From Neurospora tetraspora (taxonomy: Eukaryota; Ascomycota; Sordariomycetes; Sordariales; Sordariaceae): a stretch of DNA of 64,000 bases. Made by a program: the position numbers and the translations under genes. The notes below the pieces were generated by a model that had not been told where the DNA came from, made no database searches, and worked only from the letters and a program-made list of their open reading frames with translations. The stretch is from assembly GCF_033439725.1 (NCBI RefSeq), contig NW_026944387.1:3410001-3474000 (forward strand), in the 5' to 3' direction. Below, one piece after another: positions 11,267-22,672 of this stretch. Numbering within the stretch: position 1 is the stretch's first letter; every line of letters starts with the position of its first letter.

Positions 11267-14200
11267 GTTGGTATCAGGGATGATTTCTGAGAAGAGAAAA
11301 ACGTCAGTTTGGTTTGGGGAAGACAGATTATTGATAGGGTAGCATAGTATTTACCTCGAGTGGGACGAGATGTCGTTGGTCATTTTTCGACCATGGGTGA
11401 GTTCGAGATGGGCGTCATCTCGTCGAAAGAGTCTCGTTGTCGAGAAGATGCTGAAACCAGTTGATTTCGGGGATGTATCGGTGAGGCAGAAGTTGACTCT
11501 GCCGTTATTTTGCTTCGAAGAGCAAAAATGATGTCGTGCCATACATAGCACAGGGATGATCCAAGGCAGAAGTTGACTGCCGCTGTTTTGAAAACAGCAA
11601 AGACGGCACAAGCCATCAAGCAAGAAGAAAAAGGAAAAGAAGGAAAGACATTAGGTATGTAGCAAAAAGATGTTGACAATGAGTTGATGAGATATGCAGT
11701 GATGATGGCAGAAGTAAATAAAAGGTTGTTGATGGGAGAGAGAGAAAAAAGCGAAATCTGCTTGGGGGATGGGGGAGTTTAAGTATGCATCTTGACGAGG
11801 GCTGATCAGCGCGCAATCAGACGTCAACCAGTGCGTACCTGCATCAGATGTGGAAGTAGAAGGTTGACAACTTGATCGAATTGGACTCGTGCTGAGAACG
11901 GTGGAAGGGTTGAATGATATTGTGGTGATCACGACCTGATGGCAGCGGTTGAGCGCTACCCTGCGGTTCCGTGATACAGGAAGTTGGTGACGGTGAGCCC
12001 TCGAGTTTGCCTACGGTGACACAGGCGAAGAAGAGGGAGAAGTGGACAGAGCTCGGGACGGAAGTGCAAGCACGTCGGTCACAAGATGGGGAGATTGCCG
12101 TGGACCACTTCCATCTGAACTTGCGCGGCTGGTTCACCACAGCAAGGAGAAGGCGTGCGTGGCCGGACTCCTCAACGATGAGATGTAGTATCAAAGGGAA
12201 GTGGAAGTCAGTCCATAGCAACTACCTGGCATCGACCCGCACGCTCTTCTGAAGATGGGAAAGCCCAGTTGTTTGTCGTTGACGCCTTCACGGTCTTGTA
12301 CCCATGAGTCTTCCTCCAAAACCGCGGGCTCTTTGTGGATCAAACTTTGTCGTCACTGATGCCATGGCAAGTCCAGAATAACTGCACAGGTTGAGGCGGG
12401 CCCCGGAGTGAGACGACCGAGGCAAGACCTCATGGTGAGTGATGACCATTTCCAGTTGCGGTCAGCACGGTGAGTACGCGGAAAGTGCAACTTCCTTCCA
12501 AGCAGCCACTGCCCATGTTCTCAAATCCGAGTGATAAACCAAACGAAAAGCCACTCGGCAGCCGTCCCTCGCTGGACTGAGATACTGCAGTGACCTCCGA
12601 GCTCTGGGGCCATTTCTCGGTGAAGTGAGCGAATCACAGACATGGCAGTTCACCGTTTGGGCAAGTGCCAAGACCAGGTCGTCGGAGGGTCCCGGGATCC
12701 ACATCGGGATCGCCGGGTCCACCGGGTCCGTTGAGGTCAGGGTTATCGGGGTTAGTGCCGGCCCTGCGTCAACGTCGCCAAGATGGACGAGGAAGTTGCT
12801 GTCGCCGGATCTATGCTCGCACCGGCTGTCGCTGTCGATACGGCAAGAGTTGGGTGATGTTGTGAGAATAATAGCACTTGCTATTGTCGCAGATCACCTC
12901 CGACTCGGAAGGATGACGGCGGCAATGGCGAGAGAACTCTATATACGAAGAAAGAAACATGTCCATTGCATCACTCTTGAAAGCCAACGGCAAGAAAAAG
13001 CCGTGATCGTAATCGCAATGGCAAAAATTTTTTTTGCTGGTCCGCCTGGAAAGCGCGCATTTAGATTCTCATGGACGGTGTGGCTGTGCCTGCCCAGAAC
13101 GCCATTTTTCGCAAGGTGACTCCATCGCCAAGTGCCGTGATTCCGTCCGTATCGCGAGACCCAAAAGAGCCACGCGGCCCGTCAACGTCGGCTAACACGA
13201 TCTCTTATCAATCGCATCTTGACCGCTGTCGCCGTCTCGCCGAGAGGAAGAAGAGTCAAATGTCCGGGCCGTCTGGTGGTTACTTAATGCCGTTGTTGCT
13301 GACTGCGTGAGGTTAACGATGCAGAGGGCTTAAAATAGCATGTCAGGCAGTTATCAATTAGGTGTTGGATATGTAGCTCGCGAAAGGTGGCAGAACGGGC
13401 AGCGCCATGTCCGAGCGCCATGAGGTGTTGTCGCAAACGGAGGGAACTGGAGTGATATTCTGCAAGTCGTGGAAACAAAACGGAAGATCAAATGCGAAAA
13501 GACGTCAAGATAAGGTGTTGGGTTTGCATGATGTTATCGCCAGGGAAGATCTGGAGGATGGACGACTGCCAAATCCTGGAAAAAACTCCATGATGATGTC
13601 GGAGATGATCATTGTCGGAAATGGTTGGCTAACAGCTTATCACTCAAGATAGGTGGAAAAAGGTTAGTGTGTAAACGGCAGAGACCAAAAGACCCTGAGC
13701 GAGATAAGTAGTGGGTCCCATTCATTGTCCACGTCTGGCGTGATGTTCACAAAGCATGCATCCTGATCTTCTGAACGACACCATCGTGGAATGGAATCCA
13801 CCGCCCGCCCCGCGATTTACGACCCCGACGTTATACGATGGATACTATCTTTCGATGAAGTGGATTGCTCGTAGCCAATATTGACGCATTCGCTTTCCAC
13901 AGAACGTCCACCCCAACCCCGACATTTTCATGTCATGATTAAGGGAGGAGCTTATTCACTGCCTCCAGCTTTGAAGCTCTCCCAAGACGGAACGCGCTCG
14001 TCCCTTCTTGCTTGGTGTTTCAGGCGCAACAACGAACCCATGAATAATCCAGTGGTTTCGCATGAAGTGACAACAGTGCTTCATCTTCCATTCCTTTTCA
14101 TGAACCGGTTCCATTCCTTTTATTCGCTGGATTCGAACTCATTCGAACTCTTCCAAACCGCCGATTGGTTGGCGGCCGAGTTGTTCTCTTGGATTTGACG

Positions 14201-16002
14201 AGGCCAACCACCACGCCTCATTGGGCCATTCTCGGTTTCGGCTTGAGAATGCGATCGGCGCCCAGGGCGTCTGGGCCTCTCTTTCGAGATTTCCAGGGCA
14301 ACCGCGGCTCTCGCCCTCGCACTCGTGACTGGACCGAACTGGACCCCCAAAAGACCCCTAGACATCCATTCACAGGTACCAAGCAGCGTGGTGGTTGCAT
14401 GCACAGCGCATATGTGCATGATCTCACTCAGCCTGAGCGCAAAGAGAGCGAGAAGCATTCGCTGACGCCTCACGTGCACATGTTGACTACCATCACCAAG
14501 TTCAGTTGCTGACTGCTCCCTACACCGTAACGGTCCTTGTTGGTAGGCGTGGTAGACACACCCGAGACAAGGGCAACGGGACTGCCGTATGGTGCAAATG
14601 ATGGTATCCGTTTCCTCTTGAACAATTTGCCAGTACACGTGTACACCACCTCTACAGTAGTGTACGTGGAGATCTGTTTAGCTCCCGTTTCACCGTTTCC
14701 AACAGATGGCCTATGATGCGGTAAGTCAAAGTCGATCTTGTACGCAGTACACTATATCCTACGATGCCTTCATCTAGGTACACTACCTCGGCCTGTGAAA
14801 CCAGCATCGACAGCTGGGCGTTTCGAGGCTTCTGCTGTGTTCATCCAGATCTCCCTAAAAGCATTTCATAGGACAATGGCCGACGCCCACCGCGCCAACT
14901 CGGCAACCGCATCGCTGCCACCGCTGCCACCGCTGCTACGGAGAAAGCTGGTCGGTAGCGCCAAGCGTTACTCAACACGACGCCGTGTTGCCGTTGCCCG
15001 CCCCTCCCTTTCGAGACTTTGAGAAGCCAAGATGGCAATTCGAGATTTCCTTGTCGTTGTTGCCTGCTTGAGAGTCTTGGGACCTCATGATATGGATGGA
15101 TCCGAGATTCCGGGAATGGATGGCGCCGTCGGTGTCCAAATATCCACTGCCGACGCTAGAAGCACTAGTAGTTTAGTGCAGTCGTGTCCAGAGCACGAGA
15201 ATCTCGTGTTGTGTTGCCTTTTGACCGTTTTTGGGGTCACCAGGGGAACAGAGTTCTTGGTGTTGACGGTGTTGGATGCTTCCGTACAAAATATTAGTGG
15301 TGCCCCTGAATGTGAGAACAACGACCAGGGGGGGTGACTTTGACATGGGTTCATAGCGCCACAAATCTGGAGCGTTCCCTAAGACCCTAACAGGCCCCAG
15401 CAAGGGTCTCTCGGCTGCGATGGCCTCTGATTGGTGGTGCTGTCTCTCAAAGGGCTCCTCCTGAACGCGGCGCTGCTGGCTTGGGAACGCTTGGGAAAGG
15501 CTTGGGACGTTGGCTTGGCTGCTTCGGGAGGGTGACATTGGCTTCAGGACAGGAAATTGTCACGACGGGAACGACAAACGGCGACACCAGAAGCAAGGGT
15601 CGCTCATTTTATTTCTTGTCCAAAAAAGGAGATGCGAGCAAGGGGCCGCAAGGCAGGCGCTACCCATGCTCACTTGTCTCCATCACGTTAACGGATTAAG
15701 CGAGAGGAGCACCCAGGATCCATGGAGGTGACTGGGAACATCTCCACCCCATCCCGACCTAAACTCCCTCTTCTTCCTTCGTTTCCCCTGTTTCCCAAAA
15801 TCTTCAAAAACACTCCTTCGCACATCACCTTTTCGACCCTTCTACCTCGGCGTCAGCTAGAAGTATCTACAGTCCTTCGTTTGGAACTAACAACGTTCTC
15901 ACCACACTCGCTATCTTGCTTGTCTTGCCTTCAGCTACCGTCCTTTGATCCCACTAACAACCGACCTTTTCAACTCGCCTTTATACCTCCAAATCAGTAA
16001 TC
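11267..16002. other. long stretch without a supportable gene
   Basis: Protein-like fragments appear on the minus strand just upstream of the Zn2Cys6 gene: RYIPEINWFQHLLDNETLS near 11430-11480 and HLIVEESGHARLLLAVVNQP near 12130-12200. An open frame without an early ATG covers about 12890-12462. All break off quickly. A duplicated 19-21 bp GGCAGAAGTTGACT-type sequence lies at about 11490 and 11565. From 13.7 to 15.7 kb only short ORFs of mixed frame are seen. The last 280 bp are pyrimidine-rich and probably hold the Crh gene's promoter and 5' UTR. Confidence 0.4.
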
Positions 16003-17160
16003 ATGCATATCAAGACTCTTACCGCGTTGGCTCTTGCCTCGCTCGTCTCCGCTCAGACCTACACTGACTGTGATCCCACCAAGAAGAGTATGTTTCACCA
16101 GATTAAAAGACAAAAAAAACAGTGGCTAACTTGACTGCTTCCAGCCTGCCCCAATGACAAGGCCGTCGGCAAGGAAATCATCAACATCGACTTCACCAAG
16201 GGCGAGAACAGCTTTTTCAAGAACATGGTCGGCACCACTCTCCAGTACGACAACAAGCTCGGCGCCATCTACACCATCAAGAAGGAGACCGATGCTCCTA
16301 CCGTTGCCAGCTCCCGCTACATCTTCTTCGGCCAGATCGACGTTACCGTGAGGGCCGCCTTCGGCAAGGGTGTCGTCACCAGCTTCGTTCTTCAGTCCGA
16401 CGACCTCGATGAGATCGATTGGGAGTGGATCGGCAGCGACTCAGCCCAGGTTCAGACCAACTACTTCAGCAAGGGTTGCACCGAGGTCTACAACCGCGGT
16501 GGTTTCTCTGCCGTCGCCAACCCCCAGAATGAGTTCCACACCTACACCATCAAGTGGACCCCTACCCAGCTCGACTGGATCATCGACGGCACCGTCGTCC
16601 GCACTCTCTTGGCCTCCGAGGCCTCGGGCTGCAGCGGCTTCCCCCAGACTCCCATGCAGATCAAGCTCGGCACCTGGGTTGCCGGTCGCAAGGACGCCGC
16701 CCAGGGCACCATCGAGTGGGCCGGCGGTCTCACCGACTTCAGCCAGGGTCCCTTCACCGGCTACTACCAGAGCATCAAGATCCAGGACTTCATGGGTGGT
16801 GACGGTACCACCGGCCCCACGGACGCCACCGAGTACCAGTACGGCGACAAGAGCGGCACCTGGCAGAGCATCAAGGTCCTCCAAGGTACCTCTACCGATA
16901 ACGTCGACACCACCACGAATGCTCCTTCCAAGACCGGCACTGCCGCTTCCACTGCCACCACTCTGAGCACCGTCCCTGCCTCTTCCGCCTCCTCCGCCGC
17001 CGACTCTTCCGTCAGCTCGCTCCCCATCGACAGCACCCTCAACAACAACAACGGCACCAGCTCCACCGGTGGCAACGTCGTTACCGGCGGTGCTGGCAAG
17101 CTCGCCATGAGCATTGCCTCTCTCGGCGCTGCCCTCTTCGCCGGCGCCATGCTTCTTTAA
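16003..17160 (+). CDS. Crh-family GH16 cell-wall transglycosylase, GPI-anchored
   Basis: Cross-links chitin to beta-glucan at the cell surface. Exons 16003-16087 and 16145-17160 give 366 aa. The signal peptide (MHIKTLTALALASLVSA) is followed by Cys-containing TYTDCDP. The GH16 catalytic motif DEIDWEW places the nucleophile and acid/base Glu at about 118 and 122. The domain continues through WTPTQLDWIIDG and the Cys pair of SGCSGFP. After about residue 275 the chain is Ser/Thr/Ala-rich, then Asn/Gly-rich, ending in a hydrophobic run (SIASLGAALFAGAMLL) typical of a GPI signal. No CBM18 chitin-binding module is present. Strong C-ending codon bias suggests high expression. Family assignment is firm; the paralogue is not. 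Confidence 0.93.
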
Positions 17161-18380
17161 ACTGCTTGTTTGAGGAAATGACGAAAGAAAAACAATGATG
17201 TACAAAAGGATATTTGGTCACTTACATGTCCATCCTCGCTTCCAACCGAGCTGTCTATATATCTTCTCTTTTACACCACGATCCTTTGAACGGGGCACAT
17301 CTCTTGCGCGCCTGTGGCGGCAGTTGAGAGACTGGTCCAGAGAGCGCTTTGAAATGTTACAATCAAGTTTAATTTATCGGTTGGTTGTTTTGGCACATTT
17401 ATCCACAACAGCAGGAAGAAGATGGGAGAGAAAGAAGAGGACCTCGGTTCGGCCCGGCCTGGCCCAGCTACAACATGTTTTGTCATGATGCATCAATTAC
17501 GTTGGCGATTTTGGCTTTGGCTTTTTTTATATACCACCACACCTCGAAGCGACGCACTTTTTGTTTTGCGAGGAGTTCATGGATATGGTAGCGGCCGACA
17601 TCGTGGTTCGGTTCGCGCTTCGCGGAAGAGGAGGGAAGAACAAATGAAGAGCTGGGATGAACATATGTTTATAGATTCGGACATAAAGAATTATGTATAT
17701 TGATGGAGGGAGTTGGTAACTTTTTGGTTGAATACCATACACTTTTTGAACACATCTTACTCTCCTGGCTGTGATTGTGCTTGCTGACTTTGCTTTTACT
17801 TTGCTCTTTTATGCTGGCCATTGCGATGGGGCTTTTTATCAAGTATCAACATGACGGCTTAACGCTCGATTCCCCTTTACCACCTCGATCACAAAACCAC
17901 CAAAAAGCACAAAACCCTGCCGACATCCGGCGACTCCATTCCTGCCTGCTTGGCTACCCTTCCTCGTTCCCTTTGCGACCTTGGCCCAGTCCACTTTGTA
18001 ATTCGCTTGTGCTTTCCGTTTTGAGTTCACCGAGAAACCGCTCAGAAACGAAAGCTGTCTTGGTGCCGTCCATTCCGTTCCAAACATCTCTTAACAATCC
18101 GTTTTTTCAATTTCCGTGACGGACCCTCCCTCACCCCGGGCTGCAATCCCCATAGGGCGATATTTTGACAGGCCTCGTCAGGCCTCGTCAGGCACCGGAA
18201 ACCAAGATGGACTCTCGATCCGGAAATGAAAATGCAGGTCCATCACAAGAAATTCATGTCGCCCTGCCAAGCAAACTGAATGAATCCCACACTGCACGGA
18301 ACGCTGCAAGGAACACTTCTCCGGGCGACTCCCAAGAAATGCAGGAAGTCCGGCACTAGCGCCGAGATGGTGCGAGCTTT

Positions 18381-18420
18381 GCAGGGACTTTGCAGGGACT
18401 TTGCAGGGGCTTGGCAGGGG
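18381..18420. repeat. 11-bp tandem repeat, about 3 units
   Basis: TTTGCAGGGAC is repeated with small changes (TTTGCAGGGGC in the last unit). No coding context. Confidence 0.6.
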
Positions 18421-18857
18421 CACCTACTGTGTACATCGCACCACAGAACCCTAACAGCGTTCATAGTGATCCCACCTGCATCGTCAAATGATTATTTTGT
18501 AGGGGCTCAAAGTCGATTGTTTGGCACTGCTGGGACTGCTGGACGGCCTCCGGCAGCAACTAGGTATACAAGGAATGGATTGGTGGAATAGGGCCCCGGG
18601 GAAGCAACCTGACTGCCTGGGAGCTAGCAAACTCGGGGGATAAGGAGGGATACCTACTTGGGAGAGGTACAAGGAACAGAAAAGGATGCAAGGAACAGGA
18701 ACGTGGAATAAATTACGCCGTTGGTTACACGGCAGCGAGGTGATAGTCGTCATTTGGGACTCGGAGACTGGGCACTTCATTGTTTGCTTGCTTCTGGCTT
18801 GGAATTGTATTGATTGCTGTGGGGGTGAAGGGGGGAGCTGAAGCTATTTGGTAGAGG

Positions 18858-18911
18858 TACTCGTCAGGGATTCAAAATCTCCCGTGACTAGTGGTGAATC
18901 CCTGACGAGTA
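18858..18911. repeat. perfect 17-bp inverted repeat (hairpin)
   Basis: TACTCGTCAGGGATTCA at 18858-18874 is exactly complementary to TGAATCCCTGACGAGTA at 18895-18911, with a 20-nt loop. It sits in non-coding DNA with no flanking ORF. It could be a small-RNA hairpin precursor, a cruciform site or the remnant of a short inverted-repeat element. Confidence 0.8.
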
Positions 18912-18925
18912 TGTGAATATCTGAA

Positions 18926-18946
18926 GATTGATTGATTGATTGATTG
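18926..18946. repeat. short TTGA tetranucleotide repeat
   Basis: About five consecutive ATTG/TTGA units lie 15 bp after the hairpin. Confidence 0.7.
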
Positions 18947-19818
18947 AGACTGAGATCTGAATCGGGATTGAGACTGATCGAGGTTGAGATTGAAAGTTGT
19001 TATTCCCGCTGGGTTTTGGTGATGTGATCGGATGTGTTTTATGTTCCGACGCTAGAGGGACGGAGCATCATGAATTGCTTATCATCCGAGCCTCCTCCGT
19101 CTCTTCTCACCCTGCTTAACGGATCATCTACCGGCCGGTGATACGGTATGGTAAACGACGGACGGATAGGGCTGGCCACACGACGGGACTATTAACCTGC
19201 TCGTTCGGGCTTTTAGGATGGAAATACCAGGTCACTCACTCCTCGCGACGTTCTGCTCCAAGTTAAGCACCCTCTCTCTACTTCAGTTTCCCTCTAGCAT
19301 ACCTATGTCGGAGTTAAACATCACTGAACACGGATCCTGCCGTTTTGCCGATGATTTTCTTTTTTCTGAACGGAGTCCAAAGCACCGAAGCAAGTTGTAC
19401 CCGGAGACGGGGCAGACCGCGACCCATGTTCTCTTATACCGGTATTAGAGTTCGAAGCTGAGGCGTCGCCGAGACATTGTTGATGTTGTGCTACCGATGG
19501 GGAGCGTAGATCGCGGTGTTTGTGTGACGGCTGGTAACAAGGTTTTGTTCCCCATTAAATTGATAGGGTTTGATAACGGGAGGACAATGAAGAGACAGAA
19601 TAGATGACGTATTTCAGCTTGGAATGACACGGTTCGATAGGGAAAGGAAGAGAAGTGCTTTCGCGAATGCCCTTGGTAGGGAACTTTGTGCAAGTTATGC
19701 ACTACCGTGTGATTATCGGACGACATGCACAAATACCGGGCCGAGCCCGTCTTCCACGCGGTTAAAGATCCCAGGGGTCACCTAAAACTCACATTCTCTT
19801 CAGTCCTCACTGGGGCCT

Positions 19819-19889
19819 TCTCTTCACCACTCTCTTCACCACTCTCTTCACCACTCTCTTCACCACTCTCTTCACCACTCTCTTCACCC
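19819..19889. repeat. 12-bp tandem repeat TCTTCACCACTC
   Basis: Five perfect units and a partial sixth occur 60-130 bp downstream of the sirtuin stop codon, so they probably lie in that gene's 3' UTR. A polypyrimidine tract continues to about 20035, into the 3' end of the sirtuin coding region. Confidence 0.8.
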
Positions 19890-19949
19890 TCTTTTCACCC
19901 TCTCTCTCCCTCCCCCTCTCCCCTTCACCCCCTCTTCACTCACCCCCCT

Positions 19950-21133
19950 TTATTTACCCCCCTCAACCCCCTTCCCCTTCCCCTCCCTATCCCCTTCCCC
20001 TTCCCCCTCAACCCCCCCAATCACCGGCTCCAACATCCGTCCCAACCACTCCTCCGCCCCTCCCTGAAACGCCAAATCCTCCCCCTTCCTCCACATCACC
20101 TTCTCAACCTCCTTATTAACCGTCACCACGCTCGTGTGTCCCTTCGTCCTCGCCCTCTCTGCATACCCCGCCGCCGGGTAGACCACCGAACTAGTCCCAA
20201 CGACTAGGATCAAATCAATGGGGCCTTGATCGATCCAGGCGTCTATTTCCGAGAGCATAGAGGGGTCTAAGGATTCGCCGAACCAGACTACTCCCGGGCG
20301 AAGGAGGGAGGAGGTGCCGGAGGAGGCGCAGCGAGGGCATTGAGGTAGGCTGGAGGGCTGGATAGTCGGTAAAGGGTGGGAAGGGTCCAAGAGGGGGATT
20401 TTCCCCGGTTGGGAAGGGTCTGGCGGGTCAACCGAGGCGGGAGCGAGAGAAGGACATAAGGGATCTGAAGTGTTGGAGGGTTCGACGTAGCTGCAACTGG
20501 GGGAAGAACATTTGAGCGTAAAGAGGGATCCGTGGAGGGTACGCAATTGGGAAGCAGGGTGGCCAGCACGCGGGGAGAGGTCTGGATAATGGTGTTAGTG
20601 GTGGCTGGGTCAGGGAGATCCAATGGGAAGAGGGGGGAAGGGCCTTACTGTCTACGTTTTGAGTCAGACAAAGGAAGTTAGGACGCTTCTTTGCAAGGGC
20701 AGCCAAGGCGTGGTGGCCTGCGCTGGGTTTGGTTTGGAGGGCCATGTGTCGTCGCTGACAGACGGAAGGGTTCATTCATCAGTTAATGACATGGCATATT
20801 CGGCAGCGGAACCAAGTACCCGTATATCTTCCATCTTTTCCGTTTGAGAGCTAGCTGGTGAAGGGGCAGAAACTCAGAGTCTCAGAGAGGATCGATGCTG
20901 GGATCAGACAGACATACATATGCATAAAACAACCACACCAACCCCGGATCCTCAGCAAACGCTTCCGGAGTCGCTAGATCCGTAGCCTCGTAGTTCCTCC
21001 ATAGTCCGCCGGCGCCGCGGAAGGTGGGGAGTCCCGATGCGGCGGAGAGTCCGGCGCCGCAGATGGCGAGGATGCGATCGGCTTTGGCGAGCTTTTGGTG
21101 GAAGGCCGCGAGGTTGTTCAGTCGCGATGCCAT
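19950..21133 (-). CDS. NAD-dependent deacylase, SIRT5-like sirtuin
   Basis: Removes acyl groups from lysine using NAD+. Exons 21133-20918, 20754-20649 and 20581-19950 give 317 aa. The Rossmann motif is [17 protein letters not shown] (residues 24-40). TQNVDN then LSPRAG precedes the catalytic His at about 124 (LHGSLF). Zinc Cys pairs are CSSPSC and CPRC. The later GVVWFGE and [14 protein letters not shown] motifs are intact. FYAYRR carries the Tyr-x-x-Arg pair (Tyr70, Arg73) that in SIRT5 and bacterial CobB binds acidic acyl groups, so desuccinylase/demalonylase activity is inferred. The first intron falls inside this motif. The C-terminus is Gly/Glu/Lys-rich and of low complexity. The start was chosen because it gives the usual short lead into the Rossmann fold. 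No clear mitochondrial presequence is seen. Confidence 0.9.
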
Positions 21134-22672
21134 TATTTGGGTGCGAATCAGCAGGTGGAAGACCGGTTTGTCTCAAGGTTTAGGAGGGAAGTGTGAAAAG
21201 AATAATGGGTTCCTGGATAAAGCTGGCTGAAAGAGGTGGAGGATCTGGTTGGTCCTCAATGACGTTATGCTTCTGAAAGACGCCGACGGGCTGGCAACGG
21301 TATCTATTGTCACGATTTAATAAGTTTATAATGTAAGGCCGGGAAAAGGGAATGAGGCATTGACAGCTTTCCGATATGAACTCGGTGTTCTGTTAAACGC
21401 CAATAATGTGGTGTTTCTGCATCTTTCCCCGCACTACTCGTTATGTGCCCGCTCCCGTCCTCGCCGACCGACCCCGCGCTGCCTTTCTCTGCGTTGACTC
21501 AGACGGCAAGGTACATGCCCCCGAAATGCTTCACATATCGGGTCCGATCACGTTTTCACTAATCGGTATGATTCCCGATTTCGGACGGCATCGGACGTCG
21601 TTCCGTGAAGTTCGCCAACCCTCGGTGAAGCGGGGAAGACGGGGATTGGGTGTGACCGGATTAGTGGGGCCGAGGCCCGTCCCGGACTTCCGGTGGGGGG
21701 TGGGGTGCCGGGCCGGGCCGGGCCCGATATGATCGGCGGACGGGACGGGAGCGGAATGCCTTGATGATCGTCTCATGCAATGCATGCGTGCTCACTTGAA
21801 CAGAATGTAAAGGCTTGTTGAAGAGACTTTAACCCTTGTACTGACAAAGACACACGGCACCGTCATAACTTGATAAACTCTTCACTACCAATAAGCATAT
21901 GATACATCTATACACATACATAAAGTGTAACATATAGTATCTTATTTGAACGCGCTACGGTCATGCTATTGCATGCCATCACAAGCTGTCCACCTCTTCC
22001 TATTCATGAGTTGACCGTAAACCGCCTAGCCAGGAACCATGACATCAACAGAGACCATGACCCAACCAGAAGATATCGGCTTCCATACCATAACCGGGTA
22101 TCCCCTTTGCCGTTCCCTCGACATAATGAGAATATGCATACCGGATTGTTGTTCCACATAATGCTCGCTTGCTTGTTGTTTGGTAAACAAGTACCATAAA
22201 AAGACAAAGCGATGATACCACCAGCGCTTTACATGGTCCTCAAGTGACTAATGTGTCACTTTAGCCGTTCGTCAACACCCCACGCACGACCACAAAGCCA
22301 ACCAACCCTAGTAATCCCGTCTCCGCCTTCATCCCGCTTGAGCACTTGTCCTCCGTGCTAAGCTTCGTTCAGTAAAGAAACAAAAAGGGGTTAGTATAAA
22401 CAGAGAAACGGAATAACGCCCCGTCAAAGACAAGCCACCGGAACTCCCGCGCCCAAATATGCTGGTAATGAACTTTGTGTTGTTGGAATCCTCGTAAAAA
22501 AGAAAACCTCTCCAACAATGGATGACACATGATACCGCCACATGACTCCTGACTGACTGAAGAGAAGCATAGGTTGAAAGGGGGGAGATGAAGGGCAAAT
22601 AAGAAGGGAAAGCAAGTACAAGTAGTCGTCAGGAGACATGGGAAATATCATGTGCGGCAACAGAGCAGAAGC
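21134..22672. other. intergenic, sirtuin promoter side to DBF4 3' side
   Basis: No gene was recognised. A GGGCC-rich patch near 21700-21722 and an A+T-rich stretch at 21800-21960 are the only compositional features. Confidence 0.5.

Larger units (their letters stand above)
17161..19949. other. intergenic region with repeats and a hairpin
   Basis: No gene was recognised. The stretch holds an 11-bp TTTGCAGGGAC-type repeat near 18381-18420, a perfect 17-bp inverted repeat (listed separately), a short TTGA repeat and, at its end, a 12-bp tandem repeat. The first part is the 3' side of the Crh gene. Confidence 0.5.

Noticed and set aside
12625-13119. 164-codon ORF on the plus strand
   Set aside because: Composition is uneven, it overlaps an equally open minus-strand frame, and no domain is visible.
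14120-14638. 172-codon minus-strand ORF
   Set aside because: It overlaps plus-strand ORFs in the same DNA and shows no motif; treated as chance.
16441-17205. Long minus-strand Gly-rich ORF opposite the Crh gene
   Set aside because: Shadow frame of a codon-biased gene; it has no domain.
19725-20207. Plus-strand ORF rich in Ser/Pro/Leu
   Set aside because: It is the complement of the sirtuin 3' end plus the 12-bp repeat, which gives a repetitive pseudo-protein.
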